IMG/VR virus record: IMGVR_UViG_3300028800_001035
Coordinates: 1 to 64,000 of that record
DNA: 64,000 nucleotides
Source: a virus
Reading direction: 5' to 3' (one strand)
Shown here: piece by piece, positions 1 through 7,646 of the stretch
Position numbering within the stretch: the first letter of the stretch is position 1
Layout: every line of letters starts with the position of its first letter
Position numbers and translations under genes: made by a program
Notes under the pieces: generated by a model
Told to the model about the DNA's origin: nothing
Databases searched by the model: none
What the model saw: the letters and a program-made list of their open reading frames with translations, nothing else

Positions 1-145
1 TAACGAAGATCGTCGACGAGGTCGGCGTTAGATCGGGGCCGTCAATCGGCTCCCACGGGAGGGGTTCCCCGAGGAAAAGCTCAGGGGGTCGTCCGGGACG
101 TTCGTGTCCGGGAGATGCGGGGCGAGGGCGATTTGATCCAACCAT
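1..145 (-). CDS. hypothetical protein, 3' end outside the window
   Basis: An ATG on the minus strand (complement of 143-145) opens a frame that stays open to the window edge for 48 codons. It is preceded by AAGGAG nine bases upstream, a strong Shine-Dalgarno match. The visible N-terminus is proline- and arginine-rich (PRPASPGHERPGRPP) and continues ELFLGEPLPWEPIDGPDL. No family recognised. The gene diverges from the NusG-like gene at 526, so the AT-rich gap between them is a two-way control region. Gene status rests on the SD and codon-like composition; the length is unknown. Confidence 0.55.
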   Translation of the reverse strand, partial: MVGSNRPRPASPGHERPGRPPELFLGEPLPWEPIDGPDLTPTSSTIFV

Positions 146-186
146 TTTCAAGAGCTCCTTGGGTCGCGTAAGGATATATAATCAGG

Positions 187-236
187 TCTAATGATTTGAG
201 AGAAGAGTAGATATTATTCTCTATCAAATCATTAGA
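187..236. repeat. 13-bp inverted repeat, large hairpin
   Basis: TCTAATGATTTGA at 187-199 is the exact reverse complement of TCAAATCATTAGA at 224-236, with a 24-base spacer. After a two-base bulge, GAGAA near 200-205 can also pair with TTCTC at 217-221, extending the stem. No T-run follows, so it is not a classic terminator. It may be an operator, an origin hairpin or an mRNA leader structure. Confidence 0.75.
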
Positions 237-341
237 AGAGAAGATGTATCCTCGCGCGCTACGGAAAACCCCCTGTTCTCTTTTCGTTTACGGTTTTATA
301 TTCGATTTAGTAACAAATAAGAAATATTTTAGCAACAATCG

Positions 342-405
342 ACGGAAATATAATTTCCGTAATTATAAAAAGGTTAATCGAAATACAAGAAATATAATTT
401 CCGTA
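342..405. repeat. 17-bp direct repeat containing a palindrome
   Basis: GAAATATAATTTCCGTA occurs at 345-361 and again at 389-405, 44 bp apart. The first copy sits inside ACGGAAAT-ATA-ATTTCCGT (342-360), a perfect 8-bp hairpin with a 3-base loop; the second keeps the core but loses the left CGG. A repeated near-palindrome in a non-coding divergent region is what a dimeric repressor or an origin-binding protein would use. Inference only. Confidence 0.65.
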
Positions 406-525
406 TTATTTATAGGGATTATTCCGCGCTCTCCGCCGAATTACAAACTCGCGTCGGACTACGGCTGGCGCGAAAGAATGTTTCTCGATTAGTTTCTCGC
501 CCGGGCTTCTCGAGAGGGCTTCGGG

Positions 526-1053
526 TTGGTTGACTATCGCTGGTACGCCGCGCAGGCGCTCGCAGGGCTTGAATCGACCGCAATTCACCACCTATCCCGC
601 GAAGGGATTACCGCCTGGTCTCCCCAGCCGGAGCCAAACCGGCCCGGCCGATTGTTTCCCGGCTATGTTTTCGTCGAGCTCGAGACCCCGGACGATGCCG
701 GGGTCGTCAACCGAACGCGCGGCGTTCACAAGCTCCTCCCGGTTCACGCGAGCACCCCCCTGCCCCTTCCGCATCGCTTCGTCGAGAACCTCCGCGCACT
801 GATCGAGCAGGGGAGCTTTACCGATCGCGCCGTCGCCGAAACGGTCTACAAATTCGTCGAGCACGACGAGATCGTCATCGACGGCGGGCCGTGGGACGGC
901 CACACCGGAGAATTTCTCCGCTACCACAAGAACTGCTCAATCGTTCTTTTGGCTTGCTTCGGTTCGAAAAGGGAACTACCAATACCGCGCGACGTACGGC
1001 TCCTGCCTTCCGGGCGGGGGACGCGGAGCGTAGGCGACCTCGTCGCCGCGTAA
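526..1053 (+). CDS. NusG/RfaH-like transcription elongation factor
   Basis: 175 residues, TTG start. The N-terminal half has the NusG N-domain pattern: WYAAQALAGLE at 5-15, then a GITAWSP segment and PGRLFPGYVFVELE, the usual P-x-FPGY-F strand. The C-terminal third looks like a KOW domain (EIVIDGGPWDGHTGEF, then a strand with REL-IP). NusG-family proteins bind the RNA polymerase clamp and act on pausing and termination. Standing first in the rightward late block, it could be a phage-specific antiterminator for the 35 kb that follow, much as RfaH serves long operons; that role is inferred. Little SD is visible before the TTG. Confidence 0.85.
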   Translation: MVDYRWYAAQALAGLESTAIHHLSREGITAWSPQPEPNRPGRLFPGYVFVELETPDDAGVVNRTRGVHKLLPVHASTPLPLPHRFVENLRALIEQGSFTDRAVAETVYKFVEHDEIVIDGGPWDGHTGEFLRYHKNCSIVLLACFGSKRELPIPRDVRLLPSGRGTRSVGDLVAA

Positions 1054-1163
1054 GGGCAATCAAACATTGAAAGGACGGTCCCGAGCCTCGGCCTCGAGCG
1101 CGTAAGCGGATGCAAATCCGAGAGCGCAGTCCATGAGGGACGCGGCGCGACCGCGACCCCGTT

Positions 1164-1796
1164 ATGCCGATAGCCGGGCAAAAATTGTGCGGGGCCAAAA
1201 CCCGAAAGGGGCGGCCTTGCGAGGACATCGCGATGGCCAACGGGCGCTGCAAGCGACACGGAGGCAAATCGACTGGTGCCAAGACGCCGCAGGTCGCTGA
1301 GATAAACCCCGCCTACAAGTACGGGATTTACGGCAAATATTACAACGACGAGGAGAAGACCCTCATCGACGGTAACGCCTTCAAGGCGGGACAAGTCGAG
1401 GCGGAACTAATCGCCGTCCGCGTTCGCCTCAAGCGCACGCTCGAGGCCCGCGCCGCCTGGGAAGCCTCCCTCGTCAAGACCGAGACCAGCCCCAAGCCGG
1501 ACGGTCAATCGGAACTCGTCCTCGTCGGGATCGAGGAGGGCGAGAAGCCCTTCGGCAAAGACGCGGACGTCATGCCCTTCGAGGCACGGACGTTCAAGCT
1601 CCCCGACTTCGACGCGATTATCGAGCGTTGCCTCCAACGGATTGAGTCCCTCGAGAAGACCCGCAAGGAGCTCCTCAAGGACGACGACGGCGATAACCCG
1701 GAGCCCGGCCGCGACCGCGTGACCTTCTCCGGCGGCCTCAACGGCGGCGACGACGAAGAGCTCCCGTCGCCCTTCGCCCCGAAGACGGAACCGTGA
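1164..1796 (+). CDS. terminase small subunit (putative)
   Basis: 210 residues. Residues 6-40 carry KLCGAKTRKGRPCEDIAM, CKRHGG and KSTGAKT; the C-x8-C...C-x2-HGG plus STG arrangement opens many phage small terminase subunits and may bind zinc. The middle is charged and helical, and the C-terminus is acidic and proline-rich. It overlaps the large subunit gene by 4 bases (GTGA), the usual pairing. It should recognise phage DNA and load it onto the large subunit. No clear SD precedes ATG 1164; the same ORF has a later ATG at 1232. The 110 bp upstream hold no gene. Confidence 0.75.
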   Translation: MPIAGQKLCGAKTRKGRPCEDIAMANGRCKRHGGKSTGAKTPQVAEINPAYKYGIYGKYYNDEEKTLIDGNAFKAGQVEAELIAVRVRLKRTLEARAAWEASLVKTETSPKPDGQSELVLVGIEEGEKPFGKDADVMPFEARTFKLPDFDAIIERCLQRIESLEKTRKELLKDDDGDNPEPGRDRVTFSGGLNGGDDEELPSPFAPKTEP

Positions 1797-3187
1797 CGCA
1801 TTATCACGTTCCGCTCCCGGTCCTTCACGTCGGTCAGCGAAAGGCGCTCAAGCTCCCCGGCAAGCGGAAGCTCGTCCGCTGCGGCCGCCGCTGGGGTAAG
1901 ACCGACTTCGGCAAGACCCTCGCGATCGACGAAGCCGCCGTCGGTATGCCGGTCGGCTGGTTCGCGCCGGACTACAAGATTTCCTCCGAGGCCTACGACG
2001 AGATGCTCGACGTCGTCGAGTCCTCGGTCCCGACGCTCAAACGGTCCGCCTCGAAGGTCGAGGGCCGGATCAAGACCCGGACGCACGGTCGGGTCGACGT
2101 CTGGACGCTCGAGAACGATCGCGCCGGTCGGTCCCGCAAGTACAAGCGGGTGATCATCGACGAGGCGGCGTTCACGAAGAACGGCCCGAACACCGACATC
2201 GGTTCGATGATGAGCGTCTGGGAACGCTCGATCGAGCCGACCCTCCTCGACCTCGACGGCGATTGCTGGGTTCTCTCGAATACCAACGGCAACGACCCCG
2301 AGAACTTCCTCTACGCGATCTCCCCCTCGGGCGGAGATCCGCCGCGCGAGCCGGGAGGCCCGGGGGCGAAGTACGGCTTCGTCGAATACCACGCCCCGAG
2401 CTGGGCGAACCCGCACGTCCCGAAGCGCCGCCACGACGAGACCGTCGAGGCCTGGCTCCTCCGGCGCGCGGCGACCTTCGCCAAGCTCAAGGCCGAGAAG
2501 CATCCGCTCGTCTTCGCCCAGGAATACGGTGCCGAGTTCGTCGACTGGTCTGGCGTCGCCTTCTTCTCGCTCGAGAAGCTCCTAGCCGAGGGCGTCGCCC
2601 TCCCCTATCCGACGAGCTGCGATTCCGTTTTCGCGGTCATCGACTCCGCGACCAAGACCGGCAAGGCGAACGACTCGACCGCCGTGACGTACTACGCGGT
2701 CAACAAATCGAACCGCACCTACCCCCTGCTCATCCTCGATTGGGACATCGTCCAGATCGAGGGCGCGTTCCTGATCGACTGGCTTCCCTCCGTCCTCCGC
2801 CACCTCGAAGAGCTCGCGGGCCTCGTCGGCGCGCGGATGGGATCGCTCGGCGCGTTCGTCGAGGACAAGGATAGCGGGCAGATCCTCCTTCAGGCGGCGA
2901 CCGCCAAGAGGCTGCCGGCCACGCCGGTCCCCTCCGAGCTGACCGCGATCGGGAAGGACGAGCGGGCGCTCAAGGCGAGCGACCACGTCTACCCGGGCCG
3001 GGTCAAGCTGACCGACGTCGCCCACGACAAGGTCAAGGATCACAAGGGGACGACGCGCAACCACCTCGTCGCGCAGGTCACCGGCTTCCGGGTCGGCGAC
3101 AAGGACGCCGCCAAGCGGGCGGACGACCTCCTCGACACGTTCACGTACGGGGTCTGCCTAGCGTTGGGAGATGCCGATGGGCTTTAA
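1793..3187 (+). CDS. terminase large subunit (packaging ATPase-nuclease)
   Basis: 464 residues, GTG start. The ATPase domain has a Walker A (CGRRWGKTDFG, residues 30-40) and a Walker B with catalytic glutamate (YKRVIIDEAAF, about 117-127). The C-terminal RNase H-like nuclease shows FAVIDSATKTGKANDST (about 279-295), an EDKDSG acidic motif (about 358) and RADDLLDTFTYG (about 442-453). This is the motor that pumps DNA into the prohead and cuts the concatemer. Length and motif order are normal. The stop overlaps a small membrane-protein gene that starts at 3171. Confidence 0.93.
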   Translation: MTHYHVPLPVLHVGQRKALKLPGKRKLVRCGRRWGKTDFGKTLAIDEAAVGMPVGWFAPDYKISSEAYDEMLDVVESSVPTLKRSASKVEGRIKTRTHGRVDVWTLENDRAGRSRKYKRVIIDEAAFTKNGPNTDIGSMMSVWERSIEPTLLDLDGDCWVLSNTNGNDPENFLYAISPSGGDPPREPGGPGAKYGFVEYHAPSWANPHVPKRRHDETVEAWLLRRAATFAKLKAEKHPLVFAQEYGAEFVDWSGVAFFSLEKLLAEGVALPYPTSCDSVFAVIDSATKTGKANDSTAVTYYAVNKSNRTYPLLILDWDIVQIEGAFLIDWLPSVLRHLEELAGLVGARMGSLGAFVEDKDSGQILLQAATAKRLPATPVPSELTAIGKDERALKASDHVYPGRVKLTDVAHDKVKDHKGTTRNHLVAQVTGFRVGDKDAAKRADDLLDTFTYGVCLALGDADGL

Positions 3188-3275
3188 GCGCGGCTACGCC
3201 TACGAACTGACCCTCCTCGTCGCCGCCGTCTTCGTCGCCGTCATCGCGGTCGCGGTCCTCGTTCTCGGGAAATGA
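3171..3275 (+). CDS. small single-span membrane protein (34 aa)
   Basis: ATG 3171 (or ATG 3177) lies inside the end of the terminase gene in another frame. After MGFKRGYAYE comes a run of about 20 hydrophobic residues (LTLLVAAVFVAVIAVAVLVL) and then GK. It is one of several tiny predicted membrane proteins tucked between head genes. Function unknown. The hydrophobic run and the tight packing (next start 2 bp after the stop) support it as a real gene. Confidence 0.55.
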   Translation: MPMGFKRGYAYELTLLVAAVFVAVIAVAVLVLGK

Positions 3276-3276
3276 T

Positions 3277-3480
3277 TTGATGCAACTCGGCGCAACCCTC
3301 AAGGACGTCTTCGGCGGACAGCCGGGCTGGCTCAAGGCCGTCCCGGAGGGAACCGTCTTCGACTTCTCGGTCGGCCGCGTCGAAGGGCCCGGCGGGGCGC
3401 TCGTCCGGAGCCCGGCCTCCGGCCGCTGGGTCTTCGCGATTTCCCCCGCGCAGCTCGGCCCGGCGGAGGTCCGGTCGTGA
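3277..3480 (+). CDS. hypothetical protein (67 aa)
   Basis: Starts with TTG 3277 or, one codon on, ATG 3280. Sequence features: GATLKDVFGGQPGWLKAVPEG, then VFDFSVGRVEGPGGALVRSP and WVFAISPAQLGP, consistent with a small beta-rich fold. No family recognised. It ends in TGA overlapping the GTG of the next gene, so it is translated as part of the terminase-portal run. Confidence 0.55.
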   Translation: MMQLGATLKDVFGGQPGWLKAVPEGTVFDFSVGRVEGPGGALVRSPASGRWVFAISPAQLGPAEVRS

Positions 3481-3614
3481 GCTTCGACCCGAAACGCTTC
3501 GAGGACGACGCCTGGTCCGACCTCCGCGTCGGGCCGTTCATCGTCGTCTTGATGATCGCCGCCGGGATCGGCGCGCTCTTCGCCTGCTTCGTCTACGGGG
3601 TCGGCCCGCTGTGA
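3477..3614 (+). CDS. small single-span membrane protein (45 aa)
   Basis: GTG 3477 overlaps the previous stop. The product begins SFDPKRFEDDAWSDLRVG and continues with a hydrophobic span FIVVLMIAAGIGALFACFVY, then GVGPL. Its TGA overlaps the GTG of the portal gene at 3611. It is too short for an unaided family call; overlaps at both ends argue that it is a real gene. Confidence 0.55.
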   Translation: MSFDPKRFEDDAWSDLRVGPFIVVLMIAAGIGALFACFVYGVGPL

Positions 3615-5122
3615 GCACCGTTACCGTCAACGGCTCCCGGCTCGGGACCTCGCTTCAGTCGATGCTCGAGGCGGACGAGATCGTCCCCGGCGCGGAGCCG
3701 AGCTACGAGCTCTGCAAGATCATCTATTCCTTCCATCCGCTCGGCGCGAAGATGGTCGACTCGCCGATCAAGGCGGCCCAGTCGCAGTCCCGGGAGATCA
3801 CGGTCGGGAACGCCCCCGACGACGTCCCGGAAGCCTTCGTCAAGGAATGGCTCGCGATCGGCGCGGACGACCACATCCGGGCGCTCGGTTCGCTCGCGCG
3901 GATCTACGGTATCGCCTCCCTCGCCGTCTTGACCGTCGGGAAAGACCCCTCGACCCCGTTCGACCCGGCGAAGTCCGCGACCGAGAAGCTCGCCTTCAAC
4001 ACCTACGACCCGCTCAACACGGCGGGCTCCTTGGTCCTCGACCAGAACCCGAACTCGCCGGACTTTCAGAAGCACGCGAGTATCGCGGTCGCGGGGAAGC
4101 GGTACGCCCGGAACCGGAGCGTGACGCTCCTCAACGAGCGCCCCCTGTATATCGAATATACGTCCTCGGCCTTCGGCTTCGTCGGTCGGTCCGTCTATCA
4201 GCGCCCGCTCTACCTCCTCAAGTCGTTCGTCCAGACGATGATAACGGACGATATGGTCTCGAAGAAGGCCGGGCTGATTATCGCCTTCATCAAGGGCGCG
4301 GGCTCCGTCGTCGACAATATGATGATGAAGTTCACCGGGATGAAGCGGTCCCTCCTCAAGCAGGGGGTCGTCGACAACGTTCTCTCGATGGGCCCGGACG
4401 ACAAGGTCGAGTCGCTCAACCTTCAAAACCTCGACGGGGCGTTCGGGAACTCCCGCTCGAACATCATCAAGAACATCGCGACGTCGATCGACGCGCCCGC
4501 CGCCCTCCTCGAGAACGAGTCCCTGACCGAGGGCTTCGGCGAGGGGACCGAGGACGCGAAGATGATCGCCTCCTACGTCGACGGCTTCCGCAAGTGGCTC
4601 GCCCCCGCTTACGCCTTCTTCGACCCGATCGTCATGCGCCGGGCCTGGAACCCGGACTTCTTCAAGATCATGGCGAAGCGGTTCCCCGAGGAGTACGGCG
4701 GGCGCGACTACGAGGAGGTCTTCCTCGAGTGGCGCGATGCCTTCGCCGCGAACTGGCCGTCGCTCATCAAGGAGCCCGACTCCGAGCTCGTCAAGGTCGA
4801 GGACGTCAAGTTCAAGGCCCTGCTCGCAACCGCCGAGATACTCGCGCCGCAGCTCGACCCGGAGAACAAGGGCACCCTGATCGAGTGGGTCGCGGACAAC
4901 CTCAACGAGAACAAGCTCCTCTTCGCCCACCCGCTCGAGCTCGACATCGACCTCCTCCGCGCCTGGAAGCCCGAGGTCGCCGAGGGCGAGGACGGCGTCA
5001 AGGGGATCGGCGTCAACGAGAAGCTCGACGCCGCGCCGGGCGGGCACAACGCGATCAAATACTACGAGGACGCCGTCAAGCGCCTCCCGCTCCGCTTGAT
5101 CGACCGGAAGACCGGGACTTGA
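3611..5122 (+). CDS. portal protein (DUF1073-like)
   Basis: 503 residues, GTG start. Position directly after the terminase, length, and the pattern of an N-terminal SYELCKIIYSFHPLGAKMVDSPIK segment, a long central helix-rich region (GMKRSLLKQGVVDNV, SRSNIIKNIATSIDAPAALLENE) and an acidic C-terminus match phage portals of the DUF1073 type. The portal forms the dodecameric ring at one capsid vertex through which DNA passes and to which the neck attaches. The call rests on gene order as well as sequence. The TGA overlaps a TTG start at 5119. Confidence 0.75.
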   Translation: MSTVTVNGSRLGTSLQSMLEADEIVPGAEPSYELCKIIYSFHPLGAKMVDSPIKAAQSQSREITVGNAPDDVPEAFVKEWLAIGADDHIRALGSLARIYGIASLAVLTVGKDPSTPFDPAKSATEKLAFNTYDPLNTAGSLVLDQNPNSPDFQKHASIAVAGKRYARNRSVTLLNERPLYIEYTSSAFGFVGRSVYQRPLYLLKSFVQTMITDDMVSKKAGLIIAFIKGAGSVVDNMMMKFTGMKRSLLKQGVVDNVLSMGPDDKVESLNLQNLDGAFGNSRSNIIKNIATSIDAPAALLENESLTEGFGEGTEDAKMIASYVDGFRKWLAPAYAFFDPIVMRRAWNPDFFKIMAKRFPEEYGGRDYEEVFLEWRDAFAANWPSLIKEPDSELVKVEDVKFKALLATAEILAPQLDPENKGTLIEWVADNLNENKLLFAHPLELDIDLLRAWKPEVAEGEDGVKGIGVNEKLDAAPGGHNAIKYYEDAVKRLPLRLIDRKTGT

Positions 5123-5334
5123 GCGCGCCCCTCGGCGAGGACGTCCTCGCCTCGCTCAACGAGGCCGTCATGCACAAGACCGCGATGGACCGCGACCTCA
5201 ACAAGCTCCGCGACGCCGTCACGCGTCGCGACTGGGCCGCCGTCGAGGAGATCCGGTTCGGGCTCCACACCGCGATGGACGGCTACGTCGACGCCTACGC
5301 GACGGCGGGCCGCCGCCTGATGCACGCGCTATGA
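5119..5334 (+). CDS. hypothetical protein (71 aa)
   Basis: TTG 5119 overlaps the portal stop (TTGA); an in-frame ATG at 5170 is the alternative start. The product is helical and charged (LGEDVLASLNEAVMHKTAMD, RDWAAVEEIRFGLHTAMDGYVDAY). Its stop overlaps the next ATG at 5331. No family recognised; placed among head-assembly genes. Confidence 0.55.
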   Translation: MSAPLGEDVLASLNEAVMHKTAMDRDLNKLRDAVTRRDWAAVEEIRFGLHTAMDGYVDAYATAGRRLMHAL

Positions 5335-5723
5335 GCTGGCGTCGGCGCTGCAAGAAGAAAATCTCGAACGAGGAACTCGCCGTCAAGCTCGACGTTGTCC
5401 TTCTCGCTATAGCCTCCCTTTCGACGCAACTTTCAACCACGGAGAACAAGCTCATGTCGGCAGACGACGACCTCAAAACAGCCATCAGCGCCCTCGCGGA
5501 TTCCGTCGGGGCAATGCAGACCGCCGTCGCGGCGGAAGGCGCGGACATCGCGACCTTGACCGCGACGATCGCCAACGCCTCGAACGACCCGGTCGTCGTC
5601 GACGCCGTTGCCAAGATCAACGCGGCGGTCACGAATATCAATACGGCGACGGCCGCTGCGGTCGCCGCCGTGACGCCCGTTGCCGCCGCCGCGCCCCCTG
5701 TCCAGCCCGCCGTCGGTTCTTAA
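5331..5723 (+). CDS. hypothetical coiled-coil, alanine-rich protein (130 aa)
   Basis: After a basic N-terminus (SWRRRCKKK) the protein is a long amphipathic helix with repeated ALADSVGAMQTAVAAEGADI-like spacing, then a run of Ala/Val/Pro. An internal in-frame ATG in ENKLMSADDD (near 5455) could give a shorter form. Similar short coiled-coil proteins with sequential hydrophobic heptads are frequent in phage head and tail regions, but I cannot assign a function. Confidence 0.55.
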   Translation: MSWRRRCKKKISNEELAVKLDVVLLAIASLSTQLSTTENKLMSADDDLKTAISALADSVGAMQTAVAAEGADIATLTATIANASNDPVVVDAVAKINAAVTNINTATAAAVAAVTPVAAAAPPVQPAVGS

Positions 5724-5730
5724 CGCCTAA

Positions 5731-6585
5731 ATGCCCGGCTCGAGCAAGGAGGCCGAGTACCGCCGCGTCGTCGACGAAGCGGTAAACGACCTCGCCGAGC
5801 ACGGGTTCGATTCGGCCGAGCGCGTCGCGTACTGGGAGGAGCGGATTCGCCGCGCCGCCGAGGCCGCGATGGGCCCGTCCGCCAAGATGGAAGAAATGCT
5901 CCGCGAGCTCCTCGCCGCGACCTACAAGAAGATGGTCGAGCGCGGGAAGATCGCGGACTTCCACCCGGGCGTCGCCCGCTGGACGATCGAGCGGATCAAG
6001 CCCGAACTCCGCGCCGAGCTCGACCGCCGGATAATGGCGAGCGCGCAACTGATCCGCCTCAAGCGGAAGCAGCGGATCGAGGAAACCGTCGCCCGCTTCT
6101 CCGGTTGGGCGACAAGCCTCCCCAAGGGTGGAAGCGCCGAGCCCGACAAGGCCGCCGAGAAGGCGCGGGTCAAGAAGCCGATCGCCTCGCTCCCCTTCGA
6201 GGAGCGCCGGGTCTTAATCGACCAGGGGCACAAGCTAACCTCGTCGCTCAACTCCGTCGTCGCTACCGGCGGCGGCGCGATCGCCGGGGTCTGGCGCTCG
6301 CACTGGCGGCAGCCCGGCTACGACTACCGCGAGGACCACAAGGAGCGCGACGAGCTCGTCTACACGATCTCCGGCTCCTGGGCCCTCGAGAAGGGCCTAA
6401 TCCGCAAGTCGCCGAACGGGCACACCGACGAGATCACGCAACCGGCCGAAGAGCCGTTCTGCCGTTGCTTCTACCGCTACGTCTATACGCTCGGGCAGCT
6501 CGCCAAGCTCGCGCCGGACCTCTTGACCAAGAAGGGCGAGGCCGCCCTGGCCGAAGCCCGCGAGAAGATCGCGGCGATGGCATGA
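5731..6585 (+). CDS. minor head protein (Mu gpF / SPP1 gp7-like)
   Basis: 284 residues. The N-terminal two thirds are helical and charged. The C-terminal third shows WRSHWRQPGYDYREDHKERD followed by ALEKGLI and PAEEPFCRCFYRYVYTLGQL, which fits the His/Asp/Cys pattern that closes Mu F-like head-morphogenesis domains (D-H ... CRC). These proteins sit near the portal and help prohead assembly or DNA ejection. Gene order (portal, minor head, scaffold, capsid) agrees. TGA overlaps the next ATG. Confidence 0.7.
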   Translation: MPGSSKEAEYRRVVDEAVNDLAEHGFDSAERVAYWEERIRRAAEAAMGPSAKMEEMLRELLAATYKKMVERGKIADFHPGVARWTIERIKPELRAELDRRIMASAQLIRLKRKQRIEETVARFSGWATSLPKGGSAEPDKAAEKARVKKPIASLPFEERRVLIDQGHKLTSSLNSVVATGGGAIAGVWRSHWRQPGYDYREDHKERDELVYTISGSWALEKGLIRKSPNGHTDEITQPAEEPFCRCFYRYVYTLGQLAKLAPDLLTKKGEAALAEAREKIAAMA

Positions 6586-6929
6586 GCGGCGAGAGCGACT
6601 GGACGATCAGGACGCTCAAGAAGCACTTCGACCGCCGCTTCAAGGACCAAGACCGCGCCGTCTCGAAGGCGCTCGCGGCGACCGAGAAGCGATTCGACTC
6701 CGTCAACGAGTTTCGCCAGACCCTCGCCGACCAGCAGACGACGTTCGTCCGGAACGACGTCGCGAATACGCGGTTCACGGCGATCGAGGCGCAGATCGCG
6801 CGGATCACCGACCGCGAGACCGAGGTCAAGGCGCGCGGCGACGGGCGCAACGACGTCTGGGGTCGTCTCCTCGCCATCGTCGCGATCGCCATCTCGGCGG
6901 TCGCCTTGTTCTTCAAATTGAAGGGATAG
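6582..6929 (+). CDS. coiled-coil protein with C-terminal membrane span (115 aa)
   Basis: ATG 6582 overlaps the previous stop. The product has a long coiled-coil stretch (FDRRFKDQDRAVSKALAATE, RFTAIEAQIARITDRETEV) and a C-terminal hydrophobic segment LLAIVAIAISAVALFFKL. It resembles tail-anchored phage proteins often annotated near holins. Its place inside the head cluster gives no clear job; it may be a virion membrane-contact or lysis-accessory protein. Confidence 0.55.
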   Translation: MSGESDWTIRTLKKHFDRRFKDQDRAVSKALAATEKRFDSVNEFRQTLADQQTTFVRNDVANTRFTAIEAQIARITDRETEVKARGDGRNDVWGRLLAIVAIAISAVALFFKLKG

Positions 6930-6933
6930 CCGC

Positions 6934-7098
6934 ATGAGCCCCCTGCTCCTCCTCCTGATCGTCCTCGTCCTCATCGGCGTCTTCTCCGCCCCGACTTGGG
7001 GGTACGCGCAGAATTGGGGCTACGGCCCGAGCGGCGGGATCGGGCTCATCGTCTTGATCCTCGTCATCCTCGTCCTCGTCGGAAGGATTCGCCTGTGA
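6934..7098 (+). CDS. DUF3309 small membrane protein (54 aa)
   Basis: The pattern is an N-terminal hydrophobic span (LLLLLIVLVLIGVF), a conserved SAPTWGYAQNWGYGPSGGIG loop and a second span (LIVLILVILVLVGRI). This W-x-NWGYGPSGG loop between two spans is the signature of DUF3309, a family common in Alphaproteobacteria. Function unknown. Its presence in a phage head operon suggests capture from a host and helps place the host. TGA overlaps the next GTG. Confidence 0.8.
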   Translation: MSPLLLLLIVLVLIGVFSAPTWGYAQNWGYGPSGGIGLIVLILVILVLVGRIRL

Positions 7099-7427
7099 CC
7101 GACAATACCCGAGCCGCCGCCTTCGCGACGCCCGTCTTCCTCGTCCCGCCCGTCGGCGCGGCGGTCAAGAACGTCGCGACCGCGACGACGACCCTCGTCA
7201 AAACCGGCCCCGGGACTTTGCTCGGCGTCTCGATCAACACCGGCGGCGCGGGCTCCGACTTCAAGGTCTACGACGGGCTCGACGCGACCGGGACGCTCCT
7301 CGGAACGTTCTCGAGCGCGGCGCAGGGGGTGATAAACCTCCCCGGCGGCGGAATCAATTTCCTCGTCGGCCTTTGCGTCGTCACCGAGAACGGAACGCCA
7401 GCGAACATTACAATCAGCTACGTCTAG
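7095..7427 (+). CDS. small beta-rich virion protein, paralogue of 15404-15784
   Basis: 110 residues, GTG start overlapping the DUF3309 stop. The core LVKTGPGTLLGVSINTGG, KVYDGLDATGTLLGTF, PGGGINFLVGLCVV and GTPANITISYV aligns step by step with the protein at 15404 (LRGLTVNTAG, LYDGTSTSGTKLGTF, FATGLFVVLAGGTPADVTVSW). Two copies of one small beta-sandwich in a virion operon suggest decoration or fibre-base proteins. Function inferred. Confidence 0.65.
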   Translation: MTDNTRAAAFATPVFLVPPVGAAVKNVATATTTLVKTGPGTLLGVSINTGGAGSDFKVYDGLDATGTLLGTFSSAAQGVINLPGGGINFLVGLCVVTENGTPANITISYV

Positions 7428-7440
7428 GAAGGGCAATCCA

Positions 7441-7644
7441 ATGGCAAAGCCGAGAGCTACCGCGTCGAAGCGCGCGAAGCCGTCCCCGAAGCGAAAACGC
7501 GGAGGCAAGCCTCGCGTCCCGAAGGAGATCGGGGCGGTCGTCCCCGGGCGCGATCAAATCGACGACGTTCCGATCGCGCCAGATCCCCCGCCTCGCGGAC
7601 GCTTCCGCCGCGCCTGGCGCTTCTTCTTCGGACCGAGGAGCTAG
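7441..7644 (+). CDS. very basic hypothetical protein (67 aa)
   Basis: Preceded by GAAGGGCAA, a ribosome-binding element reused across this block. The N-terminal half is lysine/arginine rich (ASKRAKPSPKRKRGGKPR), followed by a proline-rich linker and RGRFRRAWRFFF. Such charge suggests nucleic-acid binding inside the capsid, but there is no recognisable fold. Confidence 0.55.
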   Translation: MAKPRATASKRAKPSPKRKRGGKPRVPKEIGAVVPGRDQIDDVPIAPDPPPRGRFRRAWRFFFGPRS

Positions 7645-7646
7645 AT

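Larger units (their letters stand above)
146..525. promoter_or_regulatory. AT-rich divergent control region
   Basis: About 380 bases between a leftward gene (start at 145) and a rightward NusG-like gene (start at 526). From about 165 to 420 it is strikingly AT-rich against a GC-rich genome. It holds a 13-bp inverted repeat (187-236), a 17-bp direct repeat whose first copy is itself a hairpin (342-361, 389-405) and a TATATA run near 175-180 that could be a leftward -10 element. An 82-codon frame at 244-492 crosses it but looks non-coding. Likely roles are divergent promoters, operator sites or a replication origin; the sequence does not decide between them. Confidence 0.6.

Noticed and set aside
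244-492. 82-codon ORF in the AT-rich region
   Set aside because: It crosses repeats and a palindrome, has AT-driven composition (many Asn, Lys, Arg, Tyr), no recognisable pattern, and lies where promoters are expected. A weak purine run precedes its ATG, so it is not excluded outright.
1054-1163. Possible RNA gene or pac/cos site before the terminase
   Set aside because: The 110-bp gap holds one AAGGGCAA element and short palindromic bits but nothing that identifies a cut site; cannot be judged without virion ends.
3593-5047. Long leftward ORF opposite the portal gene
   Set aside because: It is a GC-driven shadow of codon periodicity; Glu/Val/Arg/Leu-rich with no domain. The same applies to long ORFs opposite the scaffold (9556-11142), sheath (16004-17242), fibre (27377-28852) and helicase (38543-39826) genes.
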